Positions 1-11,837 of a stretch of DNA of 64,000 nt are shown here, piece by piece (within the stretch, counting starts at the first letter, position 1; each line of letters starts with the position of its first letter). The notes below the pieces were generated by a model that ran no database searches, was not told where the DNA came from, and saw only the letters and a list, made by a program, of their open reading frames with translations. Location: the NCBI GenBank assembly GCA_028023455.1, contig JAQFVV010012496.1, positions 2,358,001-2,422,000 on the forward strand. The letters are read 5' to 3'. This stretch comes from Epiperipatus broadwayi. Lineage: Eukaryota; Onychophora; Udeonychophora; Euonychophora; Peripatidae. The translations under genes and the position numbers were made by a program.

Positions 1-494
1 ATATCTCAAGAGTATTGGCACTTGAATATTATAGTCAAAAAAAGAATGTCGTTTTTTATTACCGTTTTACTATTTACTTTAGCTTAGTAAATCGGTTGAA
101 TAACTATAAAACACCTTAAAATAAAAATTTTCTTTAAAACTATTTACTAGTTGTATTTTTTGGTATAGTAATCAATTATTGTGGTCTTGAAAAATATAAG
201 AAACAAATCATTAACAAAAACTTTAAAATAAATATTCTTAATATATTGTTAACTGAAATAGTCTTCAGAGCAACTTTAATTAGAATGCAAATAATTTATT
301 TAATTGGTGGTGGAAATAGCTATAAAGAATTATGAGACTTTCAATGACTAAATAAAATTTTAATTAAAACTAAGAGTTTATTCTATGATCTATTAAAAAA
401 GAAATTATGAAAGGTATTGTGCAGAAACAAAGAATAAACGTATGAGGGGGGAAATAGGAAAAGTATTGATTGTTGATCTTAAAGAGAAAATTAA
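1..494. other. AT-rich stretch, nothing recognised
   Basis: Low-complexity AT-rich DNA with short A and T runs. I see no coding frame, tRNA-like box or inverted repeat that I can support. Confidence 0.5.
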
Positions 495-618
495 TTATGA
501 ATTTTTGAAGATTGTCTCACAAGTTAGTTAGTTTTGAAGAAAATTCTCTTTTATGGTTATGAATTTTTGAAGATTGTCTCACAAGTTAGTTAGTTTTGAA
601 GAAAATTCTCTTTTATGG
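495..618. repeat. Perfect 62-bp tandem duplication
   Basis: Two adjacent copies (495-556 and 557-618), identical by eye over all 62 bases. The perfection suggests a recent duplication or slippage event in otherwise unremarkable AT-rich DNA. Confidence 0.95.
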
Positions 619-944
619 TAAGAGGGGATATAGCATCTGGTAGATACCTAATGAAAATGACATATTTAAACTGCTTCAGAAGTTTAACATTTAAATTGGT
701 TGCAATGTATTGATGGAGGTGGATTTGTCAAATTAATCAAAAAACACCTTTAAGGACTATTTATAAATAATATGGATGAGTATATCCAGAACATAATGAG
801 TTATAACAACCACAAACAAATTATAAATTGGTATTAGAAGAAATGCCGAATTGAAACAAATGTGTTTATAAAAATGGATGACCCTCTCACTCAAAGCACC
901 ATGAATTTTGTAATAAAATATTGTGTATTTATTTTTTCGTATTA

Positions 945-1500
945 CAAATTGAATCCCTTTCAAAGTATAGTCCATTTATGCACCAGTCTAAATGTGTTTT
1001 TCACTTTTCGACATAATCTGGAAATTTTTGCATAGTAATATCTGTTAATGCCTGCATCATTTCTAAGTCAGCAAAAAAAAATTGTGGTATTATTTCATTC
1101 GAGAGAATAAAAAGTCGCATGGCGTGAGATTGAGCAAATATGATTGATGGATAAGCTGAGTCATAGTGAATTTAATTAAAAATTGTTTCACTTTCAGGTC
1201 TTTTTGAGCTGTCCATTGTCATGATAAAGCTTTCACTCGTTATCAAGCCAAAAATTGGATATTGTTTTTGCTTTACCACATCACGCAAACTTTTCAAAAC
1301 TTGTACGTTTAAATGCCTGGTGAATGGAAAATATTGTTTGCATTCAAAAAAAATCAGCAGCATCTTGACTTTGTACTTTTCTGGGATGTGGTGAATTTGA
1401 CACTTCATTAAACCACTTGTAAATTTATGTTTTTCTCAGAGCAAATTGCTCGTAATCTGTTTCAGGCATTATAACTGTTTCCATTGATGTTTTCCTGAAC
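945..1500 (-). pseudogene. mariner-family transposase remnant
   Basis: Decayed copy of a mariner (Tc1/mariner, D,D34D type) transposase, the enzyme that cuts and pastes the element at TA sites. Reading the minus strand with several frame changes, pieces appear in the family order: a PET...W segment followed by SPHPRKVQ, an FFECK segment where the family has FFD-x-KG, NVQVLKSLRDVVKQK (the conserved helix before the second catalytic Asp), a YHDN segment (equivalent of HHDNAPAH), then LTPCDFLFSRMK (third Asp region, normally SPDLAPCDFFLFPK) and finally CINGLYFERD near the C-terminus (normally CI...G.YFEGD). Only 1172-1408 is a continuous frame of 78 codons. The N-terminal helix-turn-helix half is not visible. 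Many stops and shifts mean it is dead. No TIRs were located. Family assignment is by motif recognition and is fairly secure. Confidence 0.85.
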
Positions 1501-1571
1501 AGAAAGTCCCAATTTTTCAGCCATTATAAAAATCAACAAATAAACAAAACACAGTTAACAAAAATATTTAC

Positions 1572-1678
1572 CTAAGCAGCGTGACGACTTCTCTTAATGA
1601 TGGCAGTTGGAAGACTGATACATGGGGATTCCTACAAGAGGCTTTTAGCAGCAGAGATAAGTATGATAATGCATTTGC
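1572..1678 (-). other. Exon-like open segment, unidentified
   Basis: On the minus strand, 107 bp stay open in one frame (35 codons, relatively rich in Leu, Val and Ser). The segment is bounded upstream by a modest acceptor (CTGTTCTCTAAAAG) and downstream by a plausible donor (CTTAG followed by GTAAAT). I do not recognise the peptide. It lies upstream of the mariner remnant on the same strand but does not resemble a mariner N-terminus. It may be a real small exon or chance. Confidence 0.2.
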
Positions 1679-1699
1679 CTTTTAGAGAACAGTTCCGGT

Positions 1700-3560
1700 T
1701 ATTTTTGGGTACCACTTTGTAAATTCTCCAGAAATAAACATACGTTATTTAATTCTAAAAAATATGACTAAAGTAATAATGTGTAATAAAAAAAAAGTGA
1801 ATAATTTTTTGCTTTATAATTTTGCCAAAATAATTTTCATATATGTTGTTTTTTAATCGGTATTATTCTATACATATCTTTAATTTGCACTTGAATCACT
1901 TCTTCATCCAGGGTTTGTAGTTATTCACAACCTGACTATTTGTTACATTATGACTGTAACCAACATAGAGTCATCCTAAACCTAATGCAGTTTTAAAGGA
2001 AATAGAAAGAAATCTATCTTCAATATTGCTCAATCAATACAATAAACTTTGTTTTCTAGAATCCCATACTTAGAATATAAAAATTGTAGGAACTATATTC
2101 AAATCCGAGTCCAAAAACTAAATAGTTATCCTATGCTTAATGGTAATTTACTAATTTTTGTATTTATAAAACATGCATGTTTAATAATCATACGTAAATT
2201 AATTTCAAGAACATTGATGAAGAGATTTATAAAAATAATCTTACAAAAAAAAAAATTAAATCATTGATTGCATTTCGAGAACATTAGTTTTATCATCATT
2301 TGTAGAAGTTATCAATGAAATGAATTATCAAATTGTTTGGAAGTTCATAAGAAGTGCAAGTTTCAGAAAATGGAACTGCAGATGAGATTCTTAGATCTTG
2401 AACTTAAAGATAACTAACATGTGACTGTGTACATGATGGAATGGATCCGTAGTTTATTTTTAATTGATAAGTTGATAAAAGTCACAAGCAATGATTAAAT
2501 TGAACCTACATAGAAAAGAGCATCCATGCAGATTCAATTATATTTTCTGATCATTACTCCCTCCCTAATATTTTATTACATTAATGAAATAAATAATCAG
2601 CTTTGGCTCAGATGAGAAATGAATCCGCTACTCTATTAATGCGGTACATGTTGAACCCATCACTGGACGCATTTTATATAGTATTCAGTCACTGGCTTAA
2701 ATTATAGCTAAATAAAATACTTGAGATTGTCTTAACTGTAACATTCAAATTTACTTCAATCCATGTGTAATTATTCACTCCAGTTTTGTGTATTTAATCC
2801 AGATTTGATCCCCCGTGTCCCAATTCACTTAGTTCACTTAATTGTGTAACAATTACTAGTGGTACTGTTACTACTGTCTATGCAACAAAGATGGCCTAAT
2901 GTAATCATCCTAAGGCACACACCCAAAATGCAAGCAAACGTTAGCTATAAGACATTTAAAAGGTACCAAGATCTCATTGTCATCTATCATACATATCGCT
3001 GAGACTTCACTCTAATGCTGGGAAACCAATCAGTTTTCACCGTGCTATTAGAACGAGCTACCATATTCTCATTATTCGTAATCAGTAGTAAAGATGGGAT
3101 CCCAAATCTGCTATAGCTGAAAGAAAAATTTATTTGCCTTATATGGATGAATTTCTGATCCACAAAAATCTGTCTACTTTTACCAGTAATTTAACATAGA
3201 CTCAAAAACAATCAAATTACAAACAATTTAGCACAGGTTGAAAAATAATTCAATTTCATAGTATTTGCAAGCAGATTCTCGAGCCATAAATTATTTTTCA
3301 AAAATAGACTAATCGTCTTATATTAAGAAAATAATAACTTATCTTGGTTACTAAATTTGAATGCACGCGTGTAATATTTTCATCTTATATAAAAATAATA
3401 TTTAAATAATTTATCCATGGTTTACAAATGTGGTGATGTAAACTTTTTAAATATTAAACTGAATAATAACTGATAAATATCAGTTATGCACAAAACAAAA
3501 ATTTTTCCATCATTATAAAAAGAATATTTAAATAATATATCCACTATTTTCAAATCTGGG
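1700..3560. other. AT-rich stretch without recognised genes
   Basis: No credible coding or RNA feature. Two similar ~45-bp segments near 3390 and 3520 (both with ATATTTAAATAAT then ATCCA) are diverged direct repeats just before the FB1 palindrome. The short open frame at 2049-2267 has AT-rich composition and no recognisable motif. Confidence 0.45.
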
Positions 3561-3568
3561 GAAACGTC

Positions 3569-4505
3569 ATGTATAAAACCATCACATCACATGATCTCCA
3601 TTTCATATGCTTACTCATGCTGTTAATAAGAGTACCAAACTCTCCATTAATGCCACCAAGTGTGAGTTTTTATAATCAGTGGATGCAGAAAGGATTGTGC
3701 ATCAAATCACTAAGTCCCTACTCATCCAACATCCCCAGACTAGTTTCTAGCTTGGAACTTTCATCAGTGAGTAGCCATGGATTGAGAGCATTGCACCTAA
3801 ATCTTAGGATCTAATGCAACCCTCCAGAAGCTACCTTTTTTCTATTTGGTTAACTATAAACCTAGAAACCCAAGGTGAAAATACCATAATGTTTTCAACC
3901 CAAGCTTATTCACTTGTTTAGTCATATAGATCTGAACTCAATTCAGCATCTATACATTTTGGAGTCTTTAGTTTTTTAAAAACTGCACTCACCATTATCC
4001 TATGGGCAGGATAGATATAAAAGCCATCAAAACATCCCATGATTCCATTTTATTAACAGCATGTGTAAGCATGTGAAATGCAGATCATGTGATGTTTTGA
4101 TGGCTTTTATATCTATCCTGCCCATAGGATAATGGTGAGTGCAGTTTTTAAAAAACTAAAGACTCCAAAATGTATAGATGCTGAACTGAGTTCAAATCTA
4201 TATGACTAAACAAGTGAATAAGCTTGGGTTAGAAACATTATGGTGCTTTCATCTGGCTCCTAACTTTATAGTTAACCACATAGGTAAAAGGTGGCTGCTT
4301 AGATCTTAAGATCTAGATGCAGTGCTCTTAATCCAAGACTCCTCAATGATAAAAGCCACAAGCTAGAAACTAGTCTGGAAATGTTGGATTAGTAGGCACT
4401 AGATAGAGATTTTATTCACAAATCTTCGTGCATCCGTTGATTACAAAAGCTTGCAATTGGTGGCACTACTGTACGGAGAGTTTGGTACTCTTATTATTAA
4501 ATAAA
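3569..4505. repeat. FB1 foldback element, full palindrome (copy 1)
   Basis: A ~0.93 kb imperfect palindrome centred near 4055-4060. The left arm (about 3590-4035) and right arm (about 4085-4500) are reverse complements. The innermost ~55 bases of each arm (before 4035 and after 4092) are identical by eye. Outer landmarks are an AACTCTCCAT-like block beside a GTGCCACC-like block, and, inverted on the right, GGCACTACTG then GGAGAGTTT. The same landmarks recur in at least six other places in this window. The short open frame at 3569-3814 lies inside the arm and is repeat sequence read by chance. No transposase is encoded, so this is a non-autonomous foldback or MITE-like element. Confidence 0.9.
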
Positions 4506-4770
4506 AATACATCACATTACTCTTATTAGAAAATGTCATGTCTTTAAATTATCTTTAGATAAACCTAAATGTGCAACGAAATAAAATTAAGTAAAATTTT
4601 AAACCTTCCTATTGAAATATCCATTAACATATAACTGTAGAAGGAACAGATTCTCTATTTAAAATCAAGTATGATTTTTTGTGGTTTCAAAAACTCCAAC
4701 AGCTTTCTACTATATTCACTTAAAATGCTGGATTCTTTGTTGTAGTTTATGATAATGAAATTTCCTAAAT

Positions 4771-4885
4771 TGAATATCTCAAAAATTGTTGATTAATATA
4801 TATTTTGATGGCTTTTTTCATGTAAGGTTTAGATTCTCTGTTTTGAATATTTCAAAAATTGCCGATTAATATATATTTTGATGGC
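4771..4885. repeat. Imperfect ~73-bp direct duplication
   Basis: Two similar segments beginning near 4771 and 4844 share TGAATATYTCAAAAATTG and GATTAATATATATTTTGATG. The rest of 4890-5430 shows no recognised feature apart from possible upstream remnants of the LINE fragment that follows. Confidence 0.7.
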
Positions 4886-5429
4886 GTTTTACATTTACGA
4901 GTATAGTCACAACTCTCCTTTTGGCTGATGATCAGCAAAATCAATTCCTGATGCTTCATCATTGAATATAATCAGCAAGGCTACTAACTCAAGAAGAAAT
5001 GCTCTTATCCTAAATGGAGAATGAAATGCTTTTAATTTAATCTATAGTTACAGTATCATTCCAAGTATGTTTGAGGTTGTGAGCCGAAACTTTGTTTTAA
5101 GTAAATTTAATTGCTTAATTAGCGTTTCAGTTTAATTAACTCTCTAAATGTTTTAAATTATCAAATAATTCAATTTGGCCAAATCTATTAAAAAAAATAA
5201 AATCATCCATTGTACGTTTCTGCGAATTATCTTTTGAACTGGCAAAAATCAGCATACTGTAAATCCAGAATCCAATAATTTCTTGTTTTTGCTTTTAATC
5301 GATATAAATCAAAAGTTTCACCATTAAACCTGCATTATATCTTGATTTCTGTTCGATTAAGTTACCTGTAAATTATATTAATGTAAAAACAGCAATCATA
5401 AAAATTGGAAACTTAATGTCTTGAAGGTG

Positions 5430-5760
5430 ACTTTTAGTTTGGGTGATTATCACCTTGAGAATGTGAACCAGATTAAATATCTTGTCTAAGTAGAAAAGAG
5501 GACTTTGATATTGAGATGTAAGAAAGACTCCAATATGCTGTTAACAAGTTAAAAGAATATTTCATCACAGGAAAATAACTACTTGCAGCTAAGCTGTATA
5601 CAGTTATTTTACCTAATCTATTGTATGGAAGTGAAACGTGGACAATGTCTGCACACTATGAAAAGTTTCATTTAAGGATGCTCAGTAAAAATTTTAAAAG
5701 TACAATGGCAAGATTGTAAAACCAATCAATACGTTCTTCAATTTTCTGGATGCTATTGTC
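5430..5760 (+). pseudogene. LINE reverse-transcriptase C-terminal fragment
   Basis: Fragment of the ORF2 of a non-LTR retrotransposon of the common endonuclease/reverse-transcriptase type. In one plus frame LENVNQIKYL resembles the segment before the RT thumb (family form: VD-x-FKYLG). After frame changes KLYTVILPNLLYGSETWTM matches the strongly conserved LYGSE-W block, followed by HLRMLSK. A WQDC segment then matches the region that follows it. The fragment lacks the endonuclease and the catalytic RT motifs, so it looks like the 3' end of a truncated copy. Stops and shifts are frequent. It is in the opposite orientation to the larger LINE at 14.2-16.5 kb and may be the same lineage. It is not functional. 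Confidence 0.75.
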
Positions 5761-6029
5761 TATTATTGTGACATCACACTTTATATTGAACATGTAAAAC
5801 AAATGGTGAACTTGAGCATAGTATTCATGGAAGAAGTAGACCCTGTATATGTTAACCCTCCAAAGAAATATATGATGTCAATTATTTCCATTGAGAAAGA
5901 TATGGCGGGAGTAGAATACATTTGAAAACTGCAATTGGACATGGCGTTGGAGTATTTCAGGAAGAAGAAAAAAACAACCTCATAAAATATCGAATAAACA
6001 GAAAAATGTGCCACCATATTCTATATATC

Positions 6030-6130
6030 AGGGAGGGCCAACAAGTCGATCATGATCCACTGGTCAATCGCAAAGCCGATTTTGGTCGATCACGAGGCCA
6101 TTATGGCAATAGCTGTCAGGTAGCGAGTGA
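6030..6130 (+). mobile_element. Possible hAT-type non-autonomous transposon end
   Basis: CAGGGAGGGCCAAC followed by several GTCGATC-type repeats resembles the 5' terminus of Charlie/SPIN-like hAT elements (CAGGGGTGGCCAAC...). A second AACAAGTCGATCGCAAT block lies at about 6373-6390, so an element of about 350 bp may be present, but I could not define a matching right terminus or an 8-bp target duplication. The open frame at 5922-6140 crosses this and is not a gene. Confidence 0.35.
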
Positions 6131-6734
6131 AACAAATTAAGTCAAGATTTTCAAGTTTTTTTGTTTTTGTTCTAAATTTTTTTTTCAATTCTAAATAAGT
6201 GAAATACACTAATCTTGACTTAATGTAGCTAATTTGAATTAATAAATATTATTAATAATTACTCATATTGGTTTTAATTCCCCACAGACATGAGTTTTTT
6301 GGCCCGTTAAATAATTATTTTTTATATAACATAAAAATAGTATGTATTTCACACCTCCCACCATTACACCTATGACAACAAGTCGATCGCAATACATTTT
6401 TAAAATAAAAAGTAGATCTTATGAACACAAAGGTATATAGATATATTATATTTGAGATTCACGGATTGGTTTATATAACTATCACAAGACTCATTTCTAG
6501 AGTAAATTTTTAATTTATTTTTTTTTAAGTCAGAATAGCTATACTTATTTACAAATAGCTGTTTATTATTACTTTGGTTTAGAAGCATTTCATTGGAGAA
6601 AAAAAAAATCATCTACGTTTCTGTTATGCAGGGGTTAATTTATTATTCTAAATTATTAGTTCAGTTGATGTATTGGGTTTGCACAGTAAATTTTATCATT
6701 TGTTTTATTATCAAAATAAAAAGCATTTGTACTT

Positions 6735-7140
6735 ATAAGTTGGACTCTTTCCATCACCTACTATGAGTATTGAATGTCTTTAGAAAAAATTGACTCTATT
6801 TAAATATTCCAAATATATTCAGCTTTTAGTAATAGCACATCAAACAGGTTAGTATATGCACAATGTTTCGAGAGGTATTATTCTCTCCTCTTTTTCGGGA
6901 TTGCTGGTCTGACCAGTGACAGTACTAGCATGGGATTCGAACCTGGACCCTTAAATTCTTTGAATATTGAGTTTTACGTATTGGTGCTGGTCAGGCCAGC
7001 AACACTTGAAGAAGAGGGGAGAATAAGACCTCTCGAAACATTGTACATATATTAATCTGCATGCTATTACTAACAACTGAATGTCATTTACTCATATTAG
7101 ATGATGGAAATAGTCCAACATATAAATACAACTAAAACAC
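6735..7140. repeat. FB2 foldback element with tRNA-like core (copy 1)
   Basis: Palindrome of about 400 bp. The left arm carries a TTTCCATCA block, TATTTAAATATTCC, an ATGTTTCGAGAGGT block and TCTCTCCTC. The right arm carries their reverse complements in reverse order (GGGGAGAATAA, CCTCTCGAAACATTGT, GATGATGGAAA). GGATTCGAACCTGG at about 6931-6945 is the reverse complement of a pol III B box (GGTTCGAATCC), so the arms derive from a tRNA-derived SINE. A better preserved copy lies at 52.9-53.5 kb. The right arm contains a CTTGAAGA...CGAAAC hairpin similar to the hammerhead-like motif seen elsewhere in the window. Confidence 0.8.
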
Positions 7141-7439
7141 CATCATAACAAATCTTCAGGAGAACACAAAATAAAAGCATGAAGTTAAAAAATGACTGTT
7201 AAAATCTTTATACCACATAATATGGCAGAATTTATATGTTCTTATTAATATATATATATCAACTTCTGGCATTTCAATCTTAAGGTTTATAAATTTAAAA
7301 TATTGAAATTTGAGATAATTTAAGATAGTTTTTTCGTTCGATGAACATCGCGACAAAAAATTAAATATATATTTACTACATAAGACTATAGAAATGACTT
7401 TGGGGAAATTGAAAAGGAAAATTAATTGAGAAGGCTGTA

Positions 7440-7525
7440 TTATTAAAAATTTTGAAAGATAGAGCAGTCCCTATCTTGCGTGAGAGTGGTGAAGTGAAAA
7501 TTACATTATAGAAGTATTATTCATT
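7440..7525. repeat. T75 element terminus, solo fragment
   Basis: Contains CAGTCCCTATCTTGCGTGAG and GTGAAAATTACATTATAGAA, matching the right terminus of the element at 58081-58670 and the fragment at 21.1 kb. No internal 75-bp repeats are visible here. Confidence 0.6.
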
Positions 7526-7795
7526 ATTTAGTACTAATATCTAAAAGCTATTTCTTCTCGAGACAAAATATTTCTCAACAGTGTTCAGGATAAACATGGG
7601 AAGATAGTTCTTAAATATGATTATTACTTTTCTTCAGATGAATGACATATGATAATATAGTTAAAATAAATGTACATAAGCCATAGAATTTTGACCTCGC
7701 ACATGGGAGCCTTTTAGTATTGCACTAACTTTTCCTTTAATTGTTTTAAAATTTACGAATATACGATAAATTAGCGTAGTTTTTAAGGAATGCTA

Positions 7796-8085
7796 TCATT
7801 AAACCACTAAACATCATATGATCACTATCTCATACTAGCACATAATTGTTATTAAACAAAGCAAAACTCTCCATACAGTAGTGCCATCTTGTGCATTAGA
7901 TCCTAAGATCTAGGTGCAGTGCTCTCAGATCCAAGGCTCCTCACTGATGATGGCCACAAGCCAGAAACTAGTATGGGGATATTAGATGCATATGCACTAG
8001 ATAGGGATTTTATGCACAATCCTTCTGGCATCCATTGATTGTTCTTGTTGGCACTACTGTATGGAGAGAATGCTATCATTGTTGC
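7796..8085. repeat. FB1 foldback element, internally deleted (copy 2)
   Basis: Begins with a block shared with other FB1 copies (AAACCACTAAACATCA), then AACTCTCCATACAGTAGTGC, and ends with GGCACTACTGTATGGAGAG. The two ends are therefore inverted copies of each other around about 190 bp of arm sequence. The left arm is largely missing. The minus-strand open frame at 7903-8100 is repeat sequence. Confidence 0.85.
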
Positions 8086-8089
8086 TTTC

Positions 8090-9030
8090 ATGTTTGCCAA
8101 GAAATATGGATTTTGTTTGCGAAATTATCATGCATAGGTTGGTCCGAAATAGCAGTGCCATCTAGTACCTTTATTAATACAATGTAGAGTCATCATTTTT
8201 ATCAAGATACTTAGTATTTGAATATTATCCTAAGAAGTAAAAAGCTAATCTTCTTGGGATAATTGTAAGCCAATGGTTAACAATTTCTCAATCCTTCAAG
8301 AAATGCACCACAGGAATTGAATATTTTAAGTTAGATGATTAGGAAAACTATAGTTCGCTTTTTTTTTTTGATTGTATATCAATGCATGACTTCATATCAG
8401 ATAAAAAAAATTTCAAACGTCTTGAACCTTGCTATAAGATATTTTATTTTGAAAGATTCATTTTGATTGATTTAAATAATCTTCATTTCATCCAAAACAT
8501 ATGGAATAGATAAATGTTATTTTATTTATTAAATTTGTACAGCTTTAATATATATGAAATAAATTCACGTTGACTAAGTTCATTCTAATAGTGAAATAAC
8601 TAAACAAACTCCCACTGTTATTAGTCATCATCTGCTGATATAAAAGGTAGAGCTTTGTTTAGTTATTTTAGTACGTATATATACTATATGTATATAGTAA
8701 AATAAATATTTAAAATATTTTTCACTTTTTAAAAAAATTCAATTTGAAGAGAATGTACATATTCATTACTTTCTCTTTTTCTCATGTTTCAACTACTTTA
8801 TATGGTCTTCATCAAAAGATTGCTATATATGTGTGAAAAATAAATTTTTAAAAATTATCATAGAAATAATCAGCTATGATTTTAAAATATATATATATGT
8901 ACAGCCAATATGTAGGCATATCTCTTTAACAATTATGTTTGATTTAATTAGAAATATTTTGTCCCATTTTTCTTTTTGTAAGTTTCTTTTTAACTGAAAG
9001 TGTCAATCAAATTCACTAGTCTTAGTCTTT
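8090..9030. other. Non-genic AT-rich stretch with one stem-loop
   Basis: No gene recognised. An inverted repeat of about 19 bp (8593-8611 against 8649-8668, AAATAACTAAACAAA and its complement) can form a stem with a ~37-base loop; it may be a small MITE remnant. A TGATGAAG...GTTGAAAC segment on the minus strand near 8785-8825 is a very weak relative of the hammerhead-like motif. Confidence 0.45.
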
Positions 9031-9039
9031 TTTAGCCCT

Positions 9040-9590
9040 TTATTACAAAAACAACAATCTTGTTAATTCACTTTGCCACAACACAACACTCTTTTTAATT
9101 CACTTTACCACAACACAATAATTTTGTTAATTCTCTTCACCACAATACGACAATCTTGTTAATTCACTTTACCGCAACACGACAATCTTGTTAATTCATT
9201 TTACCACAACAGAACAATCTTGTTAACTCACTTAACCACAACACAACAATCTTGTTAATTCACTTCACCACAACATGACAATCTTATTAATTCACTTTAC
9301 TGCAACACGACAATCTTGTTAATTCACTTTATTGCAACACAGCAATCTTGTTAATTCACTTTACCACAACACAACAATCTTGTTAATTTACTTTACCACA
9401 ACAATCGTGTTAATTAACTTTACCATAACACAACAATCTTGTTAATTGACTTCACCACAACATGACAATCTTGTTAATTTACTTTACTGCAACACGACAA
9501 TCTAGTTAATTCACTTTACCGCAACATGACAATCTTGTTAATTCCCTTTATCGCAACACAACAATCTTGTTAATTCGCTTTACACATCTC
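9040..9590. repeat. 32-bp minisatellite array
   Basis: About 16-17 tandem copies of a unit close to CTTGTTAATTCACTTTACC plus GCAACACGACAAT. Copies differ at a few positions (ACCA/ACCG, ACACG/ACACA/ACATG) and one copy near 9392-9412 is shortened. No open frame or promoter is associated. Confidence 0.95.
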
Positions 9591-10010
9591 TCTTTTATTT
9601 TTGAATTATTTTAAGAAGTGATGAAAGTATAAAAGATATTATTTATTAATTCACATTGCTCTGTGCATATTAGAAAAGTAATACAATAACATAAATTCAA
9701 TTAAAAGTTCAAATATTGATTCCCAGCAGAATAAAGTAAAAAAAAAACATTTAGTTTGGTTAGATAACTAGAATTATGTTCTACCCATTACTTTATTACT
9801 CATATGTAACATGACTTGCTGAGCAACTGGTCATGTGATTGTTGTTATAAGTTCATAAATCACCAATATGATTGAATCCATGTTTTTTTTTTAAAAAAAA
9901 AGTGTTCTTAATCTCGCAAAAAAAAATATATAAAATAATAGTGATAATAGGCGTATCTTTATATGTGATAAAAAATGATAAAAAGTAAATAAATCATATT
10001 CTTATTTTTT

Positions 10011-10310
10011 CAGAAATATCACCAAATTCACTACTTCCTTTATTTTGCTGTAATGTCTTCTATAAATGCAATTGATTCACTCTCCTTTGAACACTTTTTA
10101 GAAAAAAACCTTTTATTGTACATATATGCATATACAATCATATGTTTCGACTGTCCTGCAGTCTTCTTCAGAACCACTCTTACTTTCAAAAATACACATA
10201 TGTATCCTCTTTGTTCCAATTTTTTTCTTTGTGTTATTCAAATCCTCTTCAGAAATATCACCAAATTCACTACTTCCTTTATTTTGCTGTAATATCATAT
10301 ATAAATGCGA
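10011..10310. repeat. Direct repeat pair around a hammerhead-like motif
   Basis: About 50 bp starting CAGAAATATCACCAAATTCA occurs at 10011 and again at 10250, period 239 bp. Between them, on the minus strand, CTGAAGAAGACTGCAGGACA then GTCGAAACATA (about 10141-10175) is a member of the GACTG...CAGTCGAAAC motif family. Overlapping short open frames on both strands are not convincing genes. The arrangement may be the terminal repeats of a retroelement. Confidence 0.6.
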
Positions 10311-10684
10311 TAAAAGAGTTCTGCTAAAAAGTGTACAAAGTAGAGTGAATAAATTGCGTTTATATTTTCATTTTTTTTTTAAATTTAAAATTAAAGTCCG
10401 GATCAATTGTGCATATGTTTTTGTCGAATAGCAAATGGAAATGGCTAACATAAGTTTATGAGCTGCTTTGATAAAGATGGTACATTGAAAAAAATATTCT
10501 AAAAAGTTTTCCGCACTTTAAGGCAGCTTCTCAATATTCTACGCCACATAAACGCATGCTTCAGCTCAAAACTCCTGTGTTAAATGACTATTCTCAGAAT
10601 TTTGATTTTATGCCTAGTTCTTTTTTTTTTTTTGTGAATAATTAATTTCTGAATGATCCGAAGGATAAAGTACATTCAAGTCAA

Positions 10685-11394
10685 ACCAATAAACATTGCA
10701 TGATCACCATTTTCTACACTTACACAAGCTGTTAAAACAGTGTCAAACTCAATATAGTAGTGCCACCCAGTTCTGTAATCAATAGATGCAAGAAAGTTTG
10801 CATGTAAAATCTCTAACTAGTGCCTACTCATGCAATATCTCTCAGTTCACAAGTTAAAAATTGTCTGGGGATATTGGATAAGTAGGCACTAGATAAGGAT
10901 TTTATGCACAAACTTTACTGCATCCATTGATTACTAAGGTTTGCTGTCGGGAGAGTTTGCTATTTCTAATAGCAACTTGTATAAACATAGGAAATAATGA
11001 GCATGTGACATTTTGTTCATTTTATACCATTCCCGCGTATGGGATAATGGTGACTGTGTTTTTTGATAAACCAAAGACACCAAAATATATAGATACTGAA
11101 CTGGATTCAGATCTATATGACTATCCAAACAAATAAGCTTGGTTTGGAAACATTAATGTGTTTTCATCTTGAACTCCTAGTTTTATAGATAAAAGTTGGG
11201 TGCTGGAGAGTTGCATTAGATCCTTAGATCTAGGTGCAATGCTCTCCAGAGTAGGCTCCTCACTAATGAAGGCCACAAGCTAGAAACCAGTCTGGGAATA
11301 TTGGATGAGTAGGCAGTAGATAGGGATTTCATGCACAAACCATCTTGCATCCATTGATTACTATGGCTTGCCTTGGGTGGCATTACTGCATGGA
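10685..11394. repeat. FB1 foldback element (copy 3)
   Basis: Starts with AAACCAATAAACATTGCATG and contains two successive foldbacks. The first arm pair (about 10740-10945) is linked by a shortened centre. The second runs through the CCAAAGACACC and AGATCTAGGTGCAATG landmarks to GGCATTACTGCATGGAG. Sequence identity to the other copies is obvious by eye. The open frames at 10927-11136 and 10934-11128 are inside the repeat. The right end abuts an exon-like segment. Confidence 0.85.
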
Positions 11395-11472
11395 GTTAAT
11401 ATCACTGAAGAGGATCTTTGCGCTGAATCAACATTTTGGAAAAATAAAATTGAAAAATCTAATTTTGGTCAT
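11395..11472 (+). other. Exon-like segment A, unidentified protein
   Basis: Directly after the FB1 copy the plus strand is open for 26 codons of ordinary, acidic-to-basic composition (VNITEEDLCAESTF then WKNKIEKSNFGH) and ends in phase 0 at a consensus donor, CAT followed by GTAAGT at 11473. The left boundary is not a good acceptor: the FB1 terminus sits there, so FB1 may have inserted at or into this exon. Together with segment B at 13433 it could be one reading frame. No family assignment is made. Confidence 0.3.
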
Positions 11473-11837
11473 GTAAGTACTATCATGCTAAGCTATTCAC
11501 TTCAATATTTGACCTATATCCACTCTTTCTATAAAAGCATGTACCATATAAAAATTTCCATGACATAAAAAGATTCGCTTAATGGCAGTTTATTGTAATG
11601 GAAGTATACTTTTAAATAATGCACTCACAATATTTTATGCAGATTTTTTTTTTGATATTATTCTTATCTGAATTCAAGAAATGTGCCAAGTATTATTTTC
11701 TTTTCAGAATATCATCTCTTTTTTTTTAAACATTTTACATGTTCCTATTAAATTGAAACATTGTAATATTATTTAAAGTTAGTAGAACAGTATTTCTTCT
11801 TGTAAAGAAATTTAAGATGAAAGAGAACCACTTAATA

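Noticed and set aside
9040-9590. CRISPR-like regular repeats
   Set aside because: Units are contiguous tandem copies without variable spacers, in a eukaryotic context; it is a minisatellite.
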